Shown here: piece after piece, positions 48,170-60,025 of the stretch
How the letters are laid out: every line of letters starts with the position of its first letter
Position numbering within the stretch: the first letter of the stretch is position 1
Source of the DNA: Auanema rhodensis
Taxonomy: Eukaryota; Nematoda; Chromadorea; Rhabditida; Rhabditidae
Length of the DNA: 64,000 nucleotides
Direction of reading: 5' to 3'
Assembly: GCA_964057225.1 (NCBI GenBank)
Contig: OZ059896.1
Location: forward strand, 13,748,501 to 13,812,500
Position numbers and translations under genes: made by a program
The notes under the pieces: model-generated
What the model saw: the letters and a program-made list of their open reading frames with translations, nothing else
Told to the model about the DNA's origin: nothing
The model's database searches: none

Positions 48170-48603
48170 TCTGCTTTGGATTTTTTCGTGTATAGCTGAT
48201 GCTCTTTCTCCAATTTCTTTCCGATTCTTTTTTTCCGTGTGGTGAATTTAACATTTCAATTTGTATGTAAACTTGAATATATTAGAAAAGAAAGATATAT
48301 ATGTATATAATGTTTTTTTAAATCAGAAATAGTTATCATATTAATAACTTCCTGCTTTTATAAGCCTTGAACCTCCGCTTTTACTACGTAATCAGTTTCT
48401 CATTCATATGATCATCTTGATCATTAAAACATAATTTACTTCATGATTGAATTAACTAAAACGAAATATATTTACTAGTAAAGAAAGGTTCTTACGGAAA
48501 CACTAATGCAGCCTCTATCGGAAATGGATATATCTTAAATCATTCTTCTTTGGTTATATATATTTGATATTTTCACTCATCTAATCATTTTCATCGCTTT
48601 ATC
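48170..48603. other. Intergenic gap, no gene seen
   Basis: 434 bp of AT-rich sequence between two same-strand genes. I see no open frame or RNA. Confidence 0.5.
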
Positions 48604-49475
48604 ATGGATAAGGAAGGTTTATATTCCACTTCTTATCTTCTTATTAAACTTTTCTTTTTAGAACTATTGAATAGAGAAATCTGTCGTCTTACTAAAGAAC
48701 ATCGACAACTTGTTCAGTATGGGTTTAATGAACTCAAACGATGTGCCACACCGAATGGTCTGGCTCTCTTTGTAAAGTAAATATATATATTTTTTTTATA
48801 TATTTAATCTATTTATATAGATTATTCTCTGAATATCCAGAATATAAGGATATTTGGCCTCAATTTCGTGCCATCCCGGATAGTTCTCTCTTGTCATCTG
48901 ATGTGCTGAAAAACCATGCCACAGTTTATATGCGAGGACTTCAGGTACATACATATTCCTATTTTTTTTTAAAATACAATAATTTGTTTTGAGTATATTG
49001 AAAAAAAGTTAATAATTGCAATATTTATAAGAAAAACAAATAATTCATCCGATTCTCTCATAACTACAACTAGAAATGTACGTCATTTTCACATAAAACA
49101 GTTTTGTTTTTAATATACAAATTGTAGTTTTTAAAATAAAAAGAACAACATAGTGAATTTATTTTGTGAATTTCATTTATATTTTCAGGAAATAGTTGAT
49201 TCAATCGATGACGATACAACATTACGTCAAAGTACACGCAAAATTGCTCTCAGTCATCTCAGATGGAAAATTTATAAACATCATATTCAGGTTTTGAAAT
49301 AATAATTTATTTTCTAATAAGACTCGAAATTACTCATTTATAGCACATGGTTCCCGAGCTTTTGGCTGTTCTGAGCCAAATTCGCAGTGGAAATGTGACA
49401 GAAGAAGAAAGAGATGCATGGAGAATTCTATATGATATAATTGGAAATCTTATTGAAATTCATAAGAAACGTTAA
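48604..49475 (+). CDS. Globin
   Basis: Five exons from MDKEELLNREICRL to TAA at 49473-49475. The third intron (about 48953-49189) is longer than usual. The fold is recognisable: helix A-B region LLNREICRLTKEH, then LFSEYPEYKDIWPQF (the conserved Phe and Pro of the CD region), then LKNHATVYMRGLQE with a His in the distal E7 area. IALSHLRWKIY follows, whose His fits the proximal haem ligand at F8. Divergent globins of this sort are numerous in nematodes, often neuronal and redox- or oxygen-sensing. The role of this one is not inferable. Confidence 0.82.
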
Positions 49476-49673
49476 AATGACGTTGAAATGTAAATTCTTT
49501 TATTGCAAATATAAATTAACATTGTATTCAAAGCATAGAAGTAGTAAATTAACGTTAGAAAAATAAATTTTCAGCTAAAATTAGAATGTATTCGTGATGA
49601 AAGTGTTTGGAGAATAAGATCAGGAAGTATAGAAATCTTGAAATTGGTGTAATCAGCATTTATGAATTGTTTT

Positions 49674-50432
49674 TTAGCTTCGAGTTCCAAGTTCCAATTT
49701 GTTTAAGCTTTTCTCTGTATCACTCAAATTTGGATAAAGTGTATTACATGATGTTTCTCTTGGAGTATATGGTGGAGGACCTCCAAATTGAGGATTATGA
49801 GCTGGGGTGGATGGCGGAAATGATGAGGTTGCATAGATTGGTGGAACATTATAATCATTTGTTGGCAGGAAGTGTCCATTAACAACGCTTGTATTTGTTG
49901 GTATCGGAACATATGTCTAAAAACTTGTTTTGATTAATAAAAGAAGCTGGATCTTACCTGGGTTTGTACTAGATGACCGGGGGGAGGTGGTATATTTGGA
50001 TCTCGAGCACGATTTAAGAATCTATTACCATCCATAGATCCTAACAAATCTGAATTGATTTCATCCAAAGCATCATCGATCCGGGTAATAAACGATCCAC
50101 TGCTAGCGGAAGCTGTATAAAAGCTGTTTGGATAGTAGTGAACAGGAACAATGATAGTGTTCTGAAAAAGAATTAGTTTGTTTCAAAGAAATTGAGGAAG
50201 ATCGAACCTGAGTAGTAGTAGTAGTTAATGGTGGAGCTGATGGTGCAACTTCGTGTTGTTGGTATGGAAGAGCTGTGCTATTGTGCATACACTGAGCTTG
50301 AGGTTGAGGTAATACCACAGGTTGAGAAGCTTGACGAGGATAATTCACATGGCTGTATTGATAGGATGGCATTCCAGCTGCTTGGCCCATGTTGGCGAGA
50401 AGTTTAGATTTATTTTTTTTCTGTCTGAACAT
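49674..50432 (-). CDS. Pro-rich protein with PSAP and PPPY motifs, unrecognised
   Basis: Three exons on the minus strand, from ATG at 50430-50432 to TAA at 49674-49676. The N-terminus is basic (MFRQKKNKSKLLAN). A second Met starts MGQAAGMPSYQYS, weakly like an N-myristoylation site if used. The body is disordered and rich in Pro, Gln and Asn. It contains VAPSAPPL (a PSAP motif, bound by Tsg101/ESCRT-I in known proteins) and GGPPPYTP (a PPxY motif, bound by Nedd4-type WW domains). A helix-like stretch (ITRIDDALDEINSDLLG) lies in the middle. No membrane segment is present. The pair of motifs suggests an adaptor in ubiquitin-dependent sorting, but that is inference. Confidence 0.7.
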
Positions 50433-51024
50433 TGGAATAACGAATTAAATGAATGTTATTTTAATTGCTTTCGAATATCGTATGAGAGTGTGTTTGTTTA
50501 AATTTCACAAAAAAAACAGAGAATGATAGAGAGATAGGTAGAGAGAAAAAAAGAAAAAGAATGAGAGAGAAAATGATTAGGAATAAGAGAACAAGTAAAT
50601 GACAAACATTGACAAAAGTTCGAATACTTAGTTAGCTTATATTGACAAAGTTACATTGTTTCTTAATAATATGAAACAGAAAAGAAACTTATGAGTATTG
50701 GGATAACAAAATTGGTTAGAGAAATGTGAAAAGCAAATCAATAGATTGAAACCTATTAATCTAAATTATTATAAAAGGATAACAGGTATTGGATTAATAA
50801 TTGAGATGAGAACTAATACATTAGATTGAGAATATTTAACTGTTAAGCTGTGAAATATATTTTTGAGAGAGATAGGTTCATAAACATTCGGTGAGAGACA
50901 TGTGTTAGAGTAATACTATAATGTGCTCAGTTGTCATGGTTCCAGCTCCGCCACGGTTTTTCTGTTATTCATATGATTTCATTTTCAATTTTTATCAAAA
51001 AAGCTTCATTTTTTGAAAATACAT
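50433..51024 (-). other. Intergenic gap with GA-rich tract
   Basis: 592 bp between two minus-strand genes. At 50515-50580 there is a purine tract with many GAGA units, upstream of the Pro-rich gene and possibly part of its promoter. No open frame of note. Confidence 0.5.
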
Positions 51025-52120
51025 TCATAAACGTTTTTTAATCTGTGGAGAGGGGCCCTGATACTCTTGGCCGATCATGTCGGCTATAACTGGAAGACGA
51101 TCACTACCGAAGAAATGCTCAATACCATGGTCTAAGTGAACGGCTATCCATGGAGCTCCAAAACACTGAAACTTGAAATTAACGACAAGCTAGCAACATA
51201 ATTTAATCAACTCCATAGCTCATGGCTTCGTCCGTCGTATCCGACAACTTTTTCTTTATTTCAGCAGATCCAGCATTAGCCATAATGATTTCCGGATTCG
51301 GAGCTTTAACTTCACGTAATACCTGTGGTTTCTGTTAAAATTCCAATAATCAGGTTAACAAATTGCCTGCATAATATCGTTTTCAGTAAATATGCCTGAA
51401 CCCTCATAGAAAAATCTTCTCCACAAGCCTCTTGCAACAGCAATTTCCAGTTCCTGGTTGTCATTGAGAGCAGCAAGAACGCGTTGGGCCTTTATGGCAC
51501 TTTTGCTCATAACAGTGTTCTTGAAGTCCTTCAAGAAACTTCTTGGCTATAGTATAAGATATATTGGAAAACCTGTGGAAACTTGAAAGGAATTTTAAAA
51601 TGATTCGCGCTTCTTGTAACATCAACTATGGTGTATTTTGCCTTTAGATCAATCAACATAGGAGCACCTGGGTTGTCTGAATAAAACAAGTAAATGATAC
51701 TTTCTATATTGAAGCATACTTTTCACAACAGCTGGAAAAAAGAAAGGGCGCAGACGTAAGTTAATTGGCCACACATTTTGATATCTTACCAAACCCTTAA
51801 AGCATTTTCAGTTAAATATCAGAAGAAAGTTATATTATCTCTGGAATTTGTTCATGTTTTAAGATATTTCCTTGTAATACTGCATTTGGTTGGTACAAGA
51901 ACCAACATTTTAATTTTTGAAAACCCTATTTTAAGACAATAGGTGTATTTGATAGAGGCGAAGGTTAACGGTGATAAGTATTCATTATCATGCGTTTGAT
52001 TATTATATTGTGACATCGGATAATACTAATTAGAAGACATAATCATACCTCGAATCCGATCCAACTATACGGACTTATGACATCATAAAATAAATCAATC
52101 GGTATCTTCTTCGAAGCCAT
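51025..52120 (-). CDS. Kappa-class glutathione S-transferase
   Basis: Starts MASKKIPIDLFYDVISPYSW on the minus strand at 52118-52120; the stop is TGA at 51025-51027. DVISPYSW carries the catalytic Ser of kappa GSTs. Further family landmarks are LRPFFFPAV, RSANHFKIPFKFP and the C-terminal GVFGAPWIAVHLDHGIEHFF with GSDRLPVIADMIG. These enzymes have a DsbA-like thioredoxin fold with a helical insertion and conjugate glutathione, typically in mitochondria and peroxisomes. The C-terminus here ends IKKRL. It is divergent from the formamidase-like gene with a 236 bp gap. Confidence 0.93.
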
Positions 52121-52356
52121 ATCTGGTTTCAACAAAAAATGAACACAATAAATCACATTCTGATAAGAGAGACAATAATCGATATTATTAACTAGAGAGC
52201 GCAGCACCAATAGCTATGGTATGTTGATCAGCAAGAGAAGTTGGGTTCCATAAACGGACTTTAACCGGGTATACTGTTTCCACCCATTTTGCACATCAAA
52301 AGGTATATATAGACTATTCCTTTCTTAGTTTGGTGTTCAGTGTATCTTCGGCCGTC

Positions 52357-53628
52357 ATGATCGATCAACATCTCAATTTTCTATATTCTCCATCGAATTA
52401 TGCTGTTGGCGAAGGAAAGTCAGATGAAGTAATTCCGTATTTGCATTTTAAAATAAACAAAAAACCTTTTACGTAGGTTTTGAATGCTTATATACAGAAG
52501 GAAATAGTAATGACAGCTAAAGTTGACAAGGAATTCTCACAGGAGGAGATTCGCTACGGAGATGGTTTGAAACATCCGAGATTTATCTTTTGAAGTAAAT
52601 TTCAGATGAGAATCAGGCTATCAACGTCTATGGAACGGTTAAAAACAAAATTTTTATAAATTTTCATGGAGGTTATTGGATAGTGAGTAATTTTTATTTT
52701 TAAGTTATAAGACATAATAAATGTAGGAAGGACATAGAAAATATGCTCTATCTGCTACTTATCCTTATTTGCAAGAAGGGTTTGCTATCGCAACTGTGGG
52801 ATACAAACTAGCTAATGACGGTTATGGATTAGAAAATACTATTAAGGATGTCATTAAAGCTACAGAGGTAAAATGAAAAAAAAAATTAATATCACAACTT
52901 TACTTCCAGACTGTTATCGAAAAATTCCCACAACTTCAGCATATCGCTATTGGGGGACATTCCGCTGGAGGTCATCTTGCATTAAAAGGTTTGTTTTCAA
53001 TTTTCAAAAATTTGGAAAACACACGAGTTCTGTATGATAGGTAGGTAGTATCCAAGCAATTAGTTGTTAGCGGTAAATTATTAAGAAAACGTGTGAAGAT
53101 CTCAAGCAAATGCTATTCGAGGGAATTCCATGTAAACAACATTCAAATTATTACGTTTCAGTTGTTGCTTCTCTTAAAAATCCTAAAATCAAAGATGTTC
53201 TTCTTTTTGCACCAATCTTGAAGTTAAAGGATCTGGTAAATACTGAGACAGGAGTGGCTATAGGGTACCAGATTAGATTCACGTCACACACAAATTAAAT
53301 TTTATAGATTAAAGGATGAAGAAACTGAGAAACTCAGTTGTCATGCAAAAGAGGTTGAAGGATTAAAGCTGCGTTTCCTCTGTTTGGTTGGTAATAACGA
53401 GTCTCCACCATTTAAGGAACAGTTATCTAACTTTGTGAAGGAATTAAAGGAGCTCTCTTACGAGACAGAACATCATGTGGGAATCCTCCAAATCAAACTT
53501 TAAAGCATTAGATAATATATTGAAATTTTCAGCTATTCCCCAACTCAAGTCATTTCTCTCTTGTAACGAACACAGGTACTGCTGGCACTGAGGAGAACAA
53601 GTTGGTGCGCCAATTTGCAAGTAAATAA
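52357..53628 (+). CDS. Kynurenine formamidase-like alpha/beta hydrolase
   Basis: Starts MIDQHLNFLYSPSNYAVGEG; the stop is TAA at 53626-53628, with about seven introns. The oxyanion motif reads FINFHGGYWI (about 52655-52682). The nucleophile elbow is GGHSAGGHLAL. A C-terminal His occurs in LFPNSSHFSLV. Where human kynurenine formamidase has a catalytic Asp (in HDSPEF) this protein reads NNESPPF, so Glu seems to replace it. The expected reaction is hydrolysis of N-formylkynurenine in tryptophan breakdown. One intron was placed at about 53267-53306 to keep frame. Another alpha/beta esterase activity is possible. Confidence 0.88.
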
Positions 53629-53943
53629 GACATACTACTTTTAAAAAATGACTAAAACTAAGAAGATGTTGTTCATTGTTTACTTCCACACTAAGAATAA
53701 TTATTATCAGCTGAACAGTTACATGAGAAGAACATGCACAAAAGGTAACATGCGAAAACAGTCGCAAATCTTCGGAAATATTAGAAGCTAGGAAGAGCTA
53801 GTATATAAGGTGCCTATATATACAAAATCACATTGAACCCGAATCAATCAGAGTAGAGTAGGTATGGAAGTGTTACTTCAAGATACAAAATTACATACAT
53901 CGTATAACAGCATTTGCATATAGCTCTTAACATGAAATGATAC
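53629..53943. other. Convergent gap
   Basis: 315 bp between two converging stops, probably 3' UTRs. The minus-strand open frame at 53444-53767 overlaps the hydrolase exons and is not real. Confidence 0.5.
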
Positions 53944-56730
53944 CTAAGATTTACCGTGAACATCTGTGGTACTGAGGAAGATTCCCGCAGCATTCAACTG
54001 AAATATACAGATAATGAGAGTTATATTACGATTATTATGAAAAACCTTGAAGCTCTTCCATGCGTGACAAAGCTGCACCTCACCAATGTGAGATAGTTCT
54101 TGGAGTTCTAAGGCTGAACTATAAATACTATTTACATTTAATTCTCGTGTTGGAGTATCCAGGCTGGAACACAGATTATGAGATTGAAGTTGAAATAAAA
54201 TTTAGCATACTTGGGTAGAAGTTCGCTTTCTTTTGAAGAAATTTTGATGGCGTCACCTAGGAACCTTTGCAGTTCCAATTCCATGTCCGCAACAGATGGA
54301 GCGGACGGAGGTGGAGCAGAAGGCGTTGAATGCTTGTGAGATGACGAGCTCGAGGATGCATTTGATGCTATGGTCCTACTTGGTTGAATCGCGGTGAATG
54401 CCTAGAATATATTCAAATATTATTTTGATCACGAGCAATTAGAAATTACTGAAGTTTCGCTTAATCGAATTTTGTTAGTTTTGCGTTCTTTAGGAGGCTC
54501 AGGGGCAGATTTCAGAGATGCACTCCCCTGAGCTTTAGCTTGTACTGGAATAGGTTGTGCTATTTGAGGAGACCCAAACTTAGGAGCACCTGAAGAAAAA
54601 ATAAATTTTGAGTTACAATATCGTTATGACTATAAACCTGTTTGTAACATATCTATAATGCTGGATCCTACATGTGCTGGACCATTCTCGACGGGGCGAA
54701 AATGGCTTTGAGTTGATAAAACAGGATGTGAACTATTCGAAGGTGGAAATAGATTTGATAAAGATTTGAAATTGTCCCCTACACCTAGACCCTGCAAGAT
54801 AATGATGTTCACGAAGATTGGAGACATGGATCCTTACCTGAGGAGAGGGTTGAGAAGGAGCAGGTACTTTGGGATTAGATTGATCTAGCAAATTATTAAA
54901 TAAGGCATTTAAAGAAACAGAAGAAAATTGTTGTTCTAAAATAAAGGTAAACAGTTAAAAAACAAAAAAACGAAAATCGAACCTGATTGAGAAAACTGAG
55001 AAGGCATAGGCTGCATCTTGGTTCCAGGGGTTAATTCATTAAAATAGCTATCAGTCGGCTGAGATTTCGTTCGTTCCTATAATTAAAAAAAATGAATTTG
55101 AAGATATAAGGAAAAATTCTCACTTTGGCTCTTCGGGCTTGTTCTTTTTTAATATAATTATGTAAATCTTGTACAAACGGGATTATAGTGTAAAAGTTTG
55201 AAGGAGTTTGATTATTTGAGTAATCGTTCCGATCGACTGGGAGATCCCAAACATTGAACCATTCAATTTTTCTAAACAACAATTGCTTAAACACTAAGAC
55301 TATATTAGAACGTTTACCTAATTTCATTTCTAGTTTGAGGAGAAAAGGGAAAGTCCATAGGAACATCTGTAGCTATATACAATCTAATCATGGTATCGTT
55401 AATAAACTTTTGAATCTTGTGTTCTTTGCCATTCGAGACTTCGGAAAAATCGAATCCAGTTTCCTCTCTTACTTCTCGAACAGCACAGTCTCGAGGATGC
55501 TCGTTTTCATTAACCTGAAATATTCAAGAAAAAGGTCAAAGCGAAAATGATATACACTTACTTTTCCTTTAGGAAAACCCCATTTGTTTTTAGCTGAATA
55601 ATATCCTTGAACCAATAAAACTTTATTTAAAGTACTGTCTAATAAGATTGCGCCATATGTGGGAACATTAGATTTATAAATACGCCACTGATCTATCATC
55701 TGAAATGAGGTATGAATTAAATTTTTAAATTTTTAAACTTACATAATCAACTTTATGAGCTAAATGTTTAACTTCGGGTACATAATTAAATATTTGTCTA
55801 AAAATGCAAGATAATAGGATACGTTGGACGAACATGCCTAGCAAATTCTCTAACTCCCAAGTTTGGGCAATCTTTTCGTCCATTTGTTGTACAATAGAAA
55901 TCTATATAAAACCACTGAGCTAATTCAATTTGAAAACAAATACGTATATTATCCTTTTTCTGAAAATTTTAATGAAATGATACAAAACTTTTTAAAAAGT
56001 GACTCACCTCTTCATCGGGTATATTGGCTAAAAATCGAAAATGAATGTTATCCAAAACATCTTGAGGTATTCTCTGAGGTATGGATGGATGAGAACCAGC
56101 TTTAAAACTTTGTTGATAGTTTTTATTAGTAAATATTTGTGTCTGAAATATGAAAAGATGTGAAACAAGTAAAAAATAAAAACGTACTGTGAAAGATTGG
56201 TTACGAGAACGTTTCCCAGTAGAATCATTTGATGAACTACCAGACTCTTGTTTAGTCTGTGCCATCCTAGCACCAACACTTGTTCCTTTAGCGCTTGAAG
56301 CTTTAAGCTGGAAATATCCAAAGTAGAAAAAAAACAAAAAAATTGTACTTTAGCTGCGTTCTTCACCACAGTCGTTGCAACAGTGTTTTTAGCCTTTTTC
56401 TTTTTGTTGCTAACTTCAGTAATGGTAACAGCCTTAACAGGCTTCACAACATTAGAAATAGCAGTAGTACTAGTAGCAGAAGCCTTTTTAATGCGAATCT
56501 CATTCTTTTCTTCTTTATCACGTTTCTAAAGAGTTTATTATTAAATACCATCAATGATATGAAATTACTTGAGCTTTGTCTAAAGCTGCTAAGAGATCCA
56601 TAACTCTTTCAGAAGGTTGAGGAGTTTTAATGGCATCAGAAACACGTCGTCGTGTCTAAACGCAAGAATTACATTAAAACACAAAGAAAAAATGATCATT
56701 TACCCTCTTATTTGATGTAGAAGGCTGCAT
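53944..56730 (-). CDS. dcap-2: mRNA-decapping enzyme Dcp2
   Basis: The minus strand reads from ATG at 56728-56730 (MQPSTSNKR) to TAG at 53944-53946. A long Lys/Ser-rich N-terminal extension is followed by the Dcp2 N-terminal domain (about 55840-56110, [20 protein letters not shown] and [16 protein letters not shown]). The Nudix domain (about 55250-55700) has [28 protein letters not shown] and the box G-x5-E-x7-REVREETGF. Box B is recognisable at [13 protein letters not shown]. The tail is disordered, with Pro/Ser-rich stretches and short Leu-containing motifs. Dcp2 removes the m7G cap in the cytoplasm and P-bodies. One intron (55798-55837) needs GC-AG borders. It lies 195 bp downstream of another same-strand gene, with TTTTGACAG before the ATG, so it may be trans-spliced in an operon. 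Confidence 0.93.
55798..55837 (-). other. Probable 40 bp GC-AG intron in Dcp2
   Basis: The exon ends LGVREFA plus AG, then GCATGTTCG; the next exon begins after ATTTTTAG with CAAATATTT (QIFNYVPEV). The only nearby GT donor gives an immediate stop. The resulting protein segment agrees with Dcp2 homologues. Confidence 0.7.
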
Positions 56731-56732
56731 TT

Positions 56733-56734
56733 CT
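56733..56734 (-). promoter_or_regulatory. Possible spliced-leader acceptor of Dcp2
   Basis: TTTTGACAG ends 2 bp before the ATG on the minus strand, with no obvious upstream exon. Confidence 0.45.
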
Positions 56735-56924
56735 GTCAAAATAAATATATACAACGATTAAGAGTATGCTAACGGAAATATTAAAAAGACGAATTACTTT
56801 CTGGTGAAATCATTAAACAAAGAACGAAAATAATTTAATATTCATGCAATTCAATAAGTTAAAAAAATTAAAAAAAGATTATCGCAAAAAAATAATACAG
56901 AATAGTACACGTTATAAATAATAT

Positions 56925-59900
56925 TCATAATCCTAAAGTGTTAAAAAAGTTACTTAGCTTGACGAATAATTTATGGTTAGTATTAGCCAGGGCTTCCTGA
57001 ACCTATAAAAAATATGATACCAAAATACAAAATTTGAAAAATTACCTGTTTTATTGTCCAAAAATCACAAAAATCAGCAAAAAGACTATCAGGAATAGGC
57101 TAAACAAAGCGATGAAATACGCAAACAAAAGAAAAAACTTACTGTAGTCATATCCATCTCGACATCAACTAGAAGCCATATATATTCATTAATTGTTAAA
57201 TCAAACCACAGTCTGATAACCCCTTTTAGCGGACTCACTGGATTTTTTAACCATGTCAATACTCGTGTGAAAACACTACTCTATAACAAAAAAAATAAAC
57301 AAAAAAGTGTGAAAGGTGAGAACATTTCTCCCAACAGAAACAAAACCGAAGTCTTCACAATACAGATAATGAATACTGTTTTCCTGGTTTGGAGAAAATA
57401 TTGCTAGAACCTGAAATCACATAGGAATATCAATACAAGATTATCATAAACTTGAAATACCTCCGCAGATTGCTTATGAACTCTGATTTTCGGGAGTTTA
57501 CCAACACGTACAATGGAGTTTTTGATTATTTGATAGTTACATCCTATCTAAAAATATACTTTGTGAATGATATAAATAATGAAAATAACCATAGAAGGCG
57601 TTTGTTCAATCTCCTCAAATTCAATGACGTCGCCAAGCTCCAAAGAGGAGTTTCTGACAAGAAATAATCGTAAACATTAACAAAAAACAAGAAAAACTCA
57701 CTTGAATTCTTTCAATACACTTGTTTTGTGATTGGTATTAAAGACAATTGCACAAGGGGAATCCACAATAGCAATAACTCCCTATAACATGGAAATTTCC
57801 CTAATATCAAAGAGTCGTTTTGTACAAGAAAGTTTGAATAATAATGAGTTTCTAAGTTTTGAAATTAGTTCGAGAACAAACATCAAAAAAATGTGAGAAA
57901 AAATCTGAAAACAGGAACCCGATTTGTTTCCGTTAGTATTTAATGAAAAGTTGTACGTATCAAAGAAAACACTAAGATAAACATATACTGTGCACTTCTC
58001 ATAGTAAACGTTTTCAAATACACTCATATTAATAGAACATTATTACTTTCTAGTATTTCATACCTTTATAAAACCAGAACTGAAAACCAAAAATAGTTAA
58101 AAACATTCAAAACAACCACTGATTATACCTTCTTTTAATTGATCTATCCTGAACACAAGCCAGCTCACGGTTCCTATTCTCATGGAATGTATGATTGATT
58201 CGCTTTTCATAGAAATTGTTGTACATATCATCAGAATACTCATCTCGACCTGTACTACCGTAGCATAAATCTCTATTGTCAGAGAAAACACCTTCAAAAA
58301 AATTAACTAAAGATTCTCAAATAAAGTTACCATTGCTTTGAGAGGTTGTATAGCGAGAGTGAGTAGGAGAAGAATAAGACGCACCAGATTGTGATGGAGT
58401 TGGACAACGAGAATGTGATAGTGGATGCATATGAGTTTGCGACTTTAAATTTTAATTTAAACTTCTAAATAAAACGCCACAAACTTACAGCATTGTATGT
58501 GTTATTTTGTTGTGTATCTTTTGTCTGTGCGTTACTCGTAATGTTGTCTAATACCCAATAATTGTTCTCTTTGTCATACACTAATATAGCATCGACACTG
58601 AGAAAATAAATATTATAATAAATGAATATGAATGTCATCACTTACATTTTTCCAAGATATCCCGGTTTCTCCCTGGGACAGCCAATTTTCTTAAAATAAG
58701 GATGGTTTATATAGCAATTTTTCTTCTCGTCAAGTACTGGATCAAAAGAAAGTTCAACCTAAATAGAAAAAGTAAAGTATACAATTCATCTAAATAACTA
58801 ACCGAAGCGTATAAATAATCATCCTCAACATAAGTTTCAAAAGCACCAGGTACAACTTCATGAAGACCCTTAACCCGTATGCCTGTAGGAATTTCAGGAG
58901 TTGGATCAGAAACTCTAAACAATAATAACAATTCAAATAGAAATATTTAAAATACCCAAAAGTAGCACTATACCATGTCCCAATATCCACATCAATATTT
59001 CCACTAGAAACGAGATAAGGTACAAGCCCATATGAGTGTGTCCATACAAGTACTTTATCGTGCAGGTTTTGAACTATAAGAGCTCTCCTTTCTCTTTGAA
59101 CCTGAACTTAAAACCTAAACTTGGAAAGTAAGAAAAACCAACGTCATTTTTTAAAAAGTCTTTATCACCAGGCCGATATTTGTGTTTAGATAGCATATGA
59201 CGTTCATTATTCGGGATCGGTATGACGGAGTTTTGGAAAGTTGTTCCGAAAGATGAAGAATGAGAAGGTCCATTAGTTTCTCGTTTACTAGTTTCTTGAG
59301 TCACAATCGAATTCTTTAAGAGAAGCTATTTATACAAAAAAATATAAACAAAACAACAAACCGTATATTTAATAAATTTATTTGCGAATTCGGGATTTAT
59401 GACTTCTAAAAGTTTAGGAATTCCTTTAACTGTAAACAACTGCGGAACGTTATCTTGGCTTCTAAAATAGAAAATAAATTAATACACAGAAAAGTAAAAT
59501 AATCTAACCTTCCCACGGTGATTCTATATTGACTATTTAGTTGCAACTGATGCTTTTCAGGTAAAAATACATTGCCAAAAACCTCCGTCCACAGCATTGA
59601 ACTGCCAACATGTTTTTGATATATGACATTATAGCTTGCTAACACAGAATACTGAATTGATTGAAATAATGAAACAATAAAAAAAAGGATATATACTTCA
59701 AAATCTTCCTTATTCCTATGCACAGTAAGACGAGGAGTACTCTCCTGAACGATCACATCTTCAGGATTAAGTGGAACATATACATCAACAGTATTTGAGA
59801 TAGACTTAACATTGAATGTTATATGAGACCCAACAAATACACTTAAAAAGATCAAAATAGGTCATAAATTAATATTTAAAAAACTAACCCGACAGTTTCA

Positions 59901-60025
59901 TTGGAAATTTTAACATCAGCTTCACGCTGATTAGTTACATCAAAACCACGATAAGAAGTAAATTTATTATTTTTCCTAAGTTCCTTATAAATAAGGAATT
60001 CTATATGTTGTTCATCAACCACCAT
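56925..60025 (-). CDS. Unrecognised multi-exon protein
   Basis: The minus strand reads from about ATG at 60023-60025 (MVVDEQHIEFLIYKELRK) through some fifteen exons to TGA at 56925-56927. An earlier exon is possible, because the frame is open upstream to an acceptor-like TATTTTAG. The first half looks like folded beta-rich sequence (HITFNVKSISNTVDVYVPL, YRITVGRSQDNVPQLFTVKG, LVWTHSYGLVPYLVSSG). The middle is polar and Ser/His-rich (SQTHMHPLSHSRCPTPSQS). The second half has two compact segments of similar feel (SVDAILVYDKENNYWVLDNI; GVIAIVDSPCAIVFNTNHK). No membrane segment or catalytic motif is apparent. It may be a nematode-restricted nucleic-acid or germ-granule factor, but I cannot support a function. 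It lies directly upstream of Dcp2 on the same strand. Confidence 0.7.
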
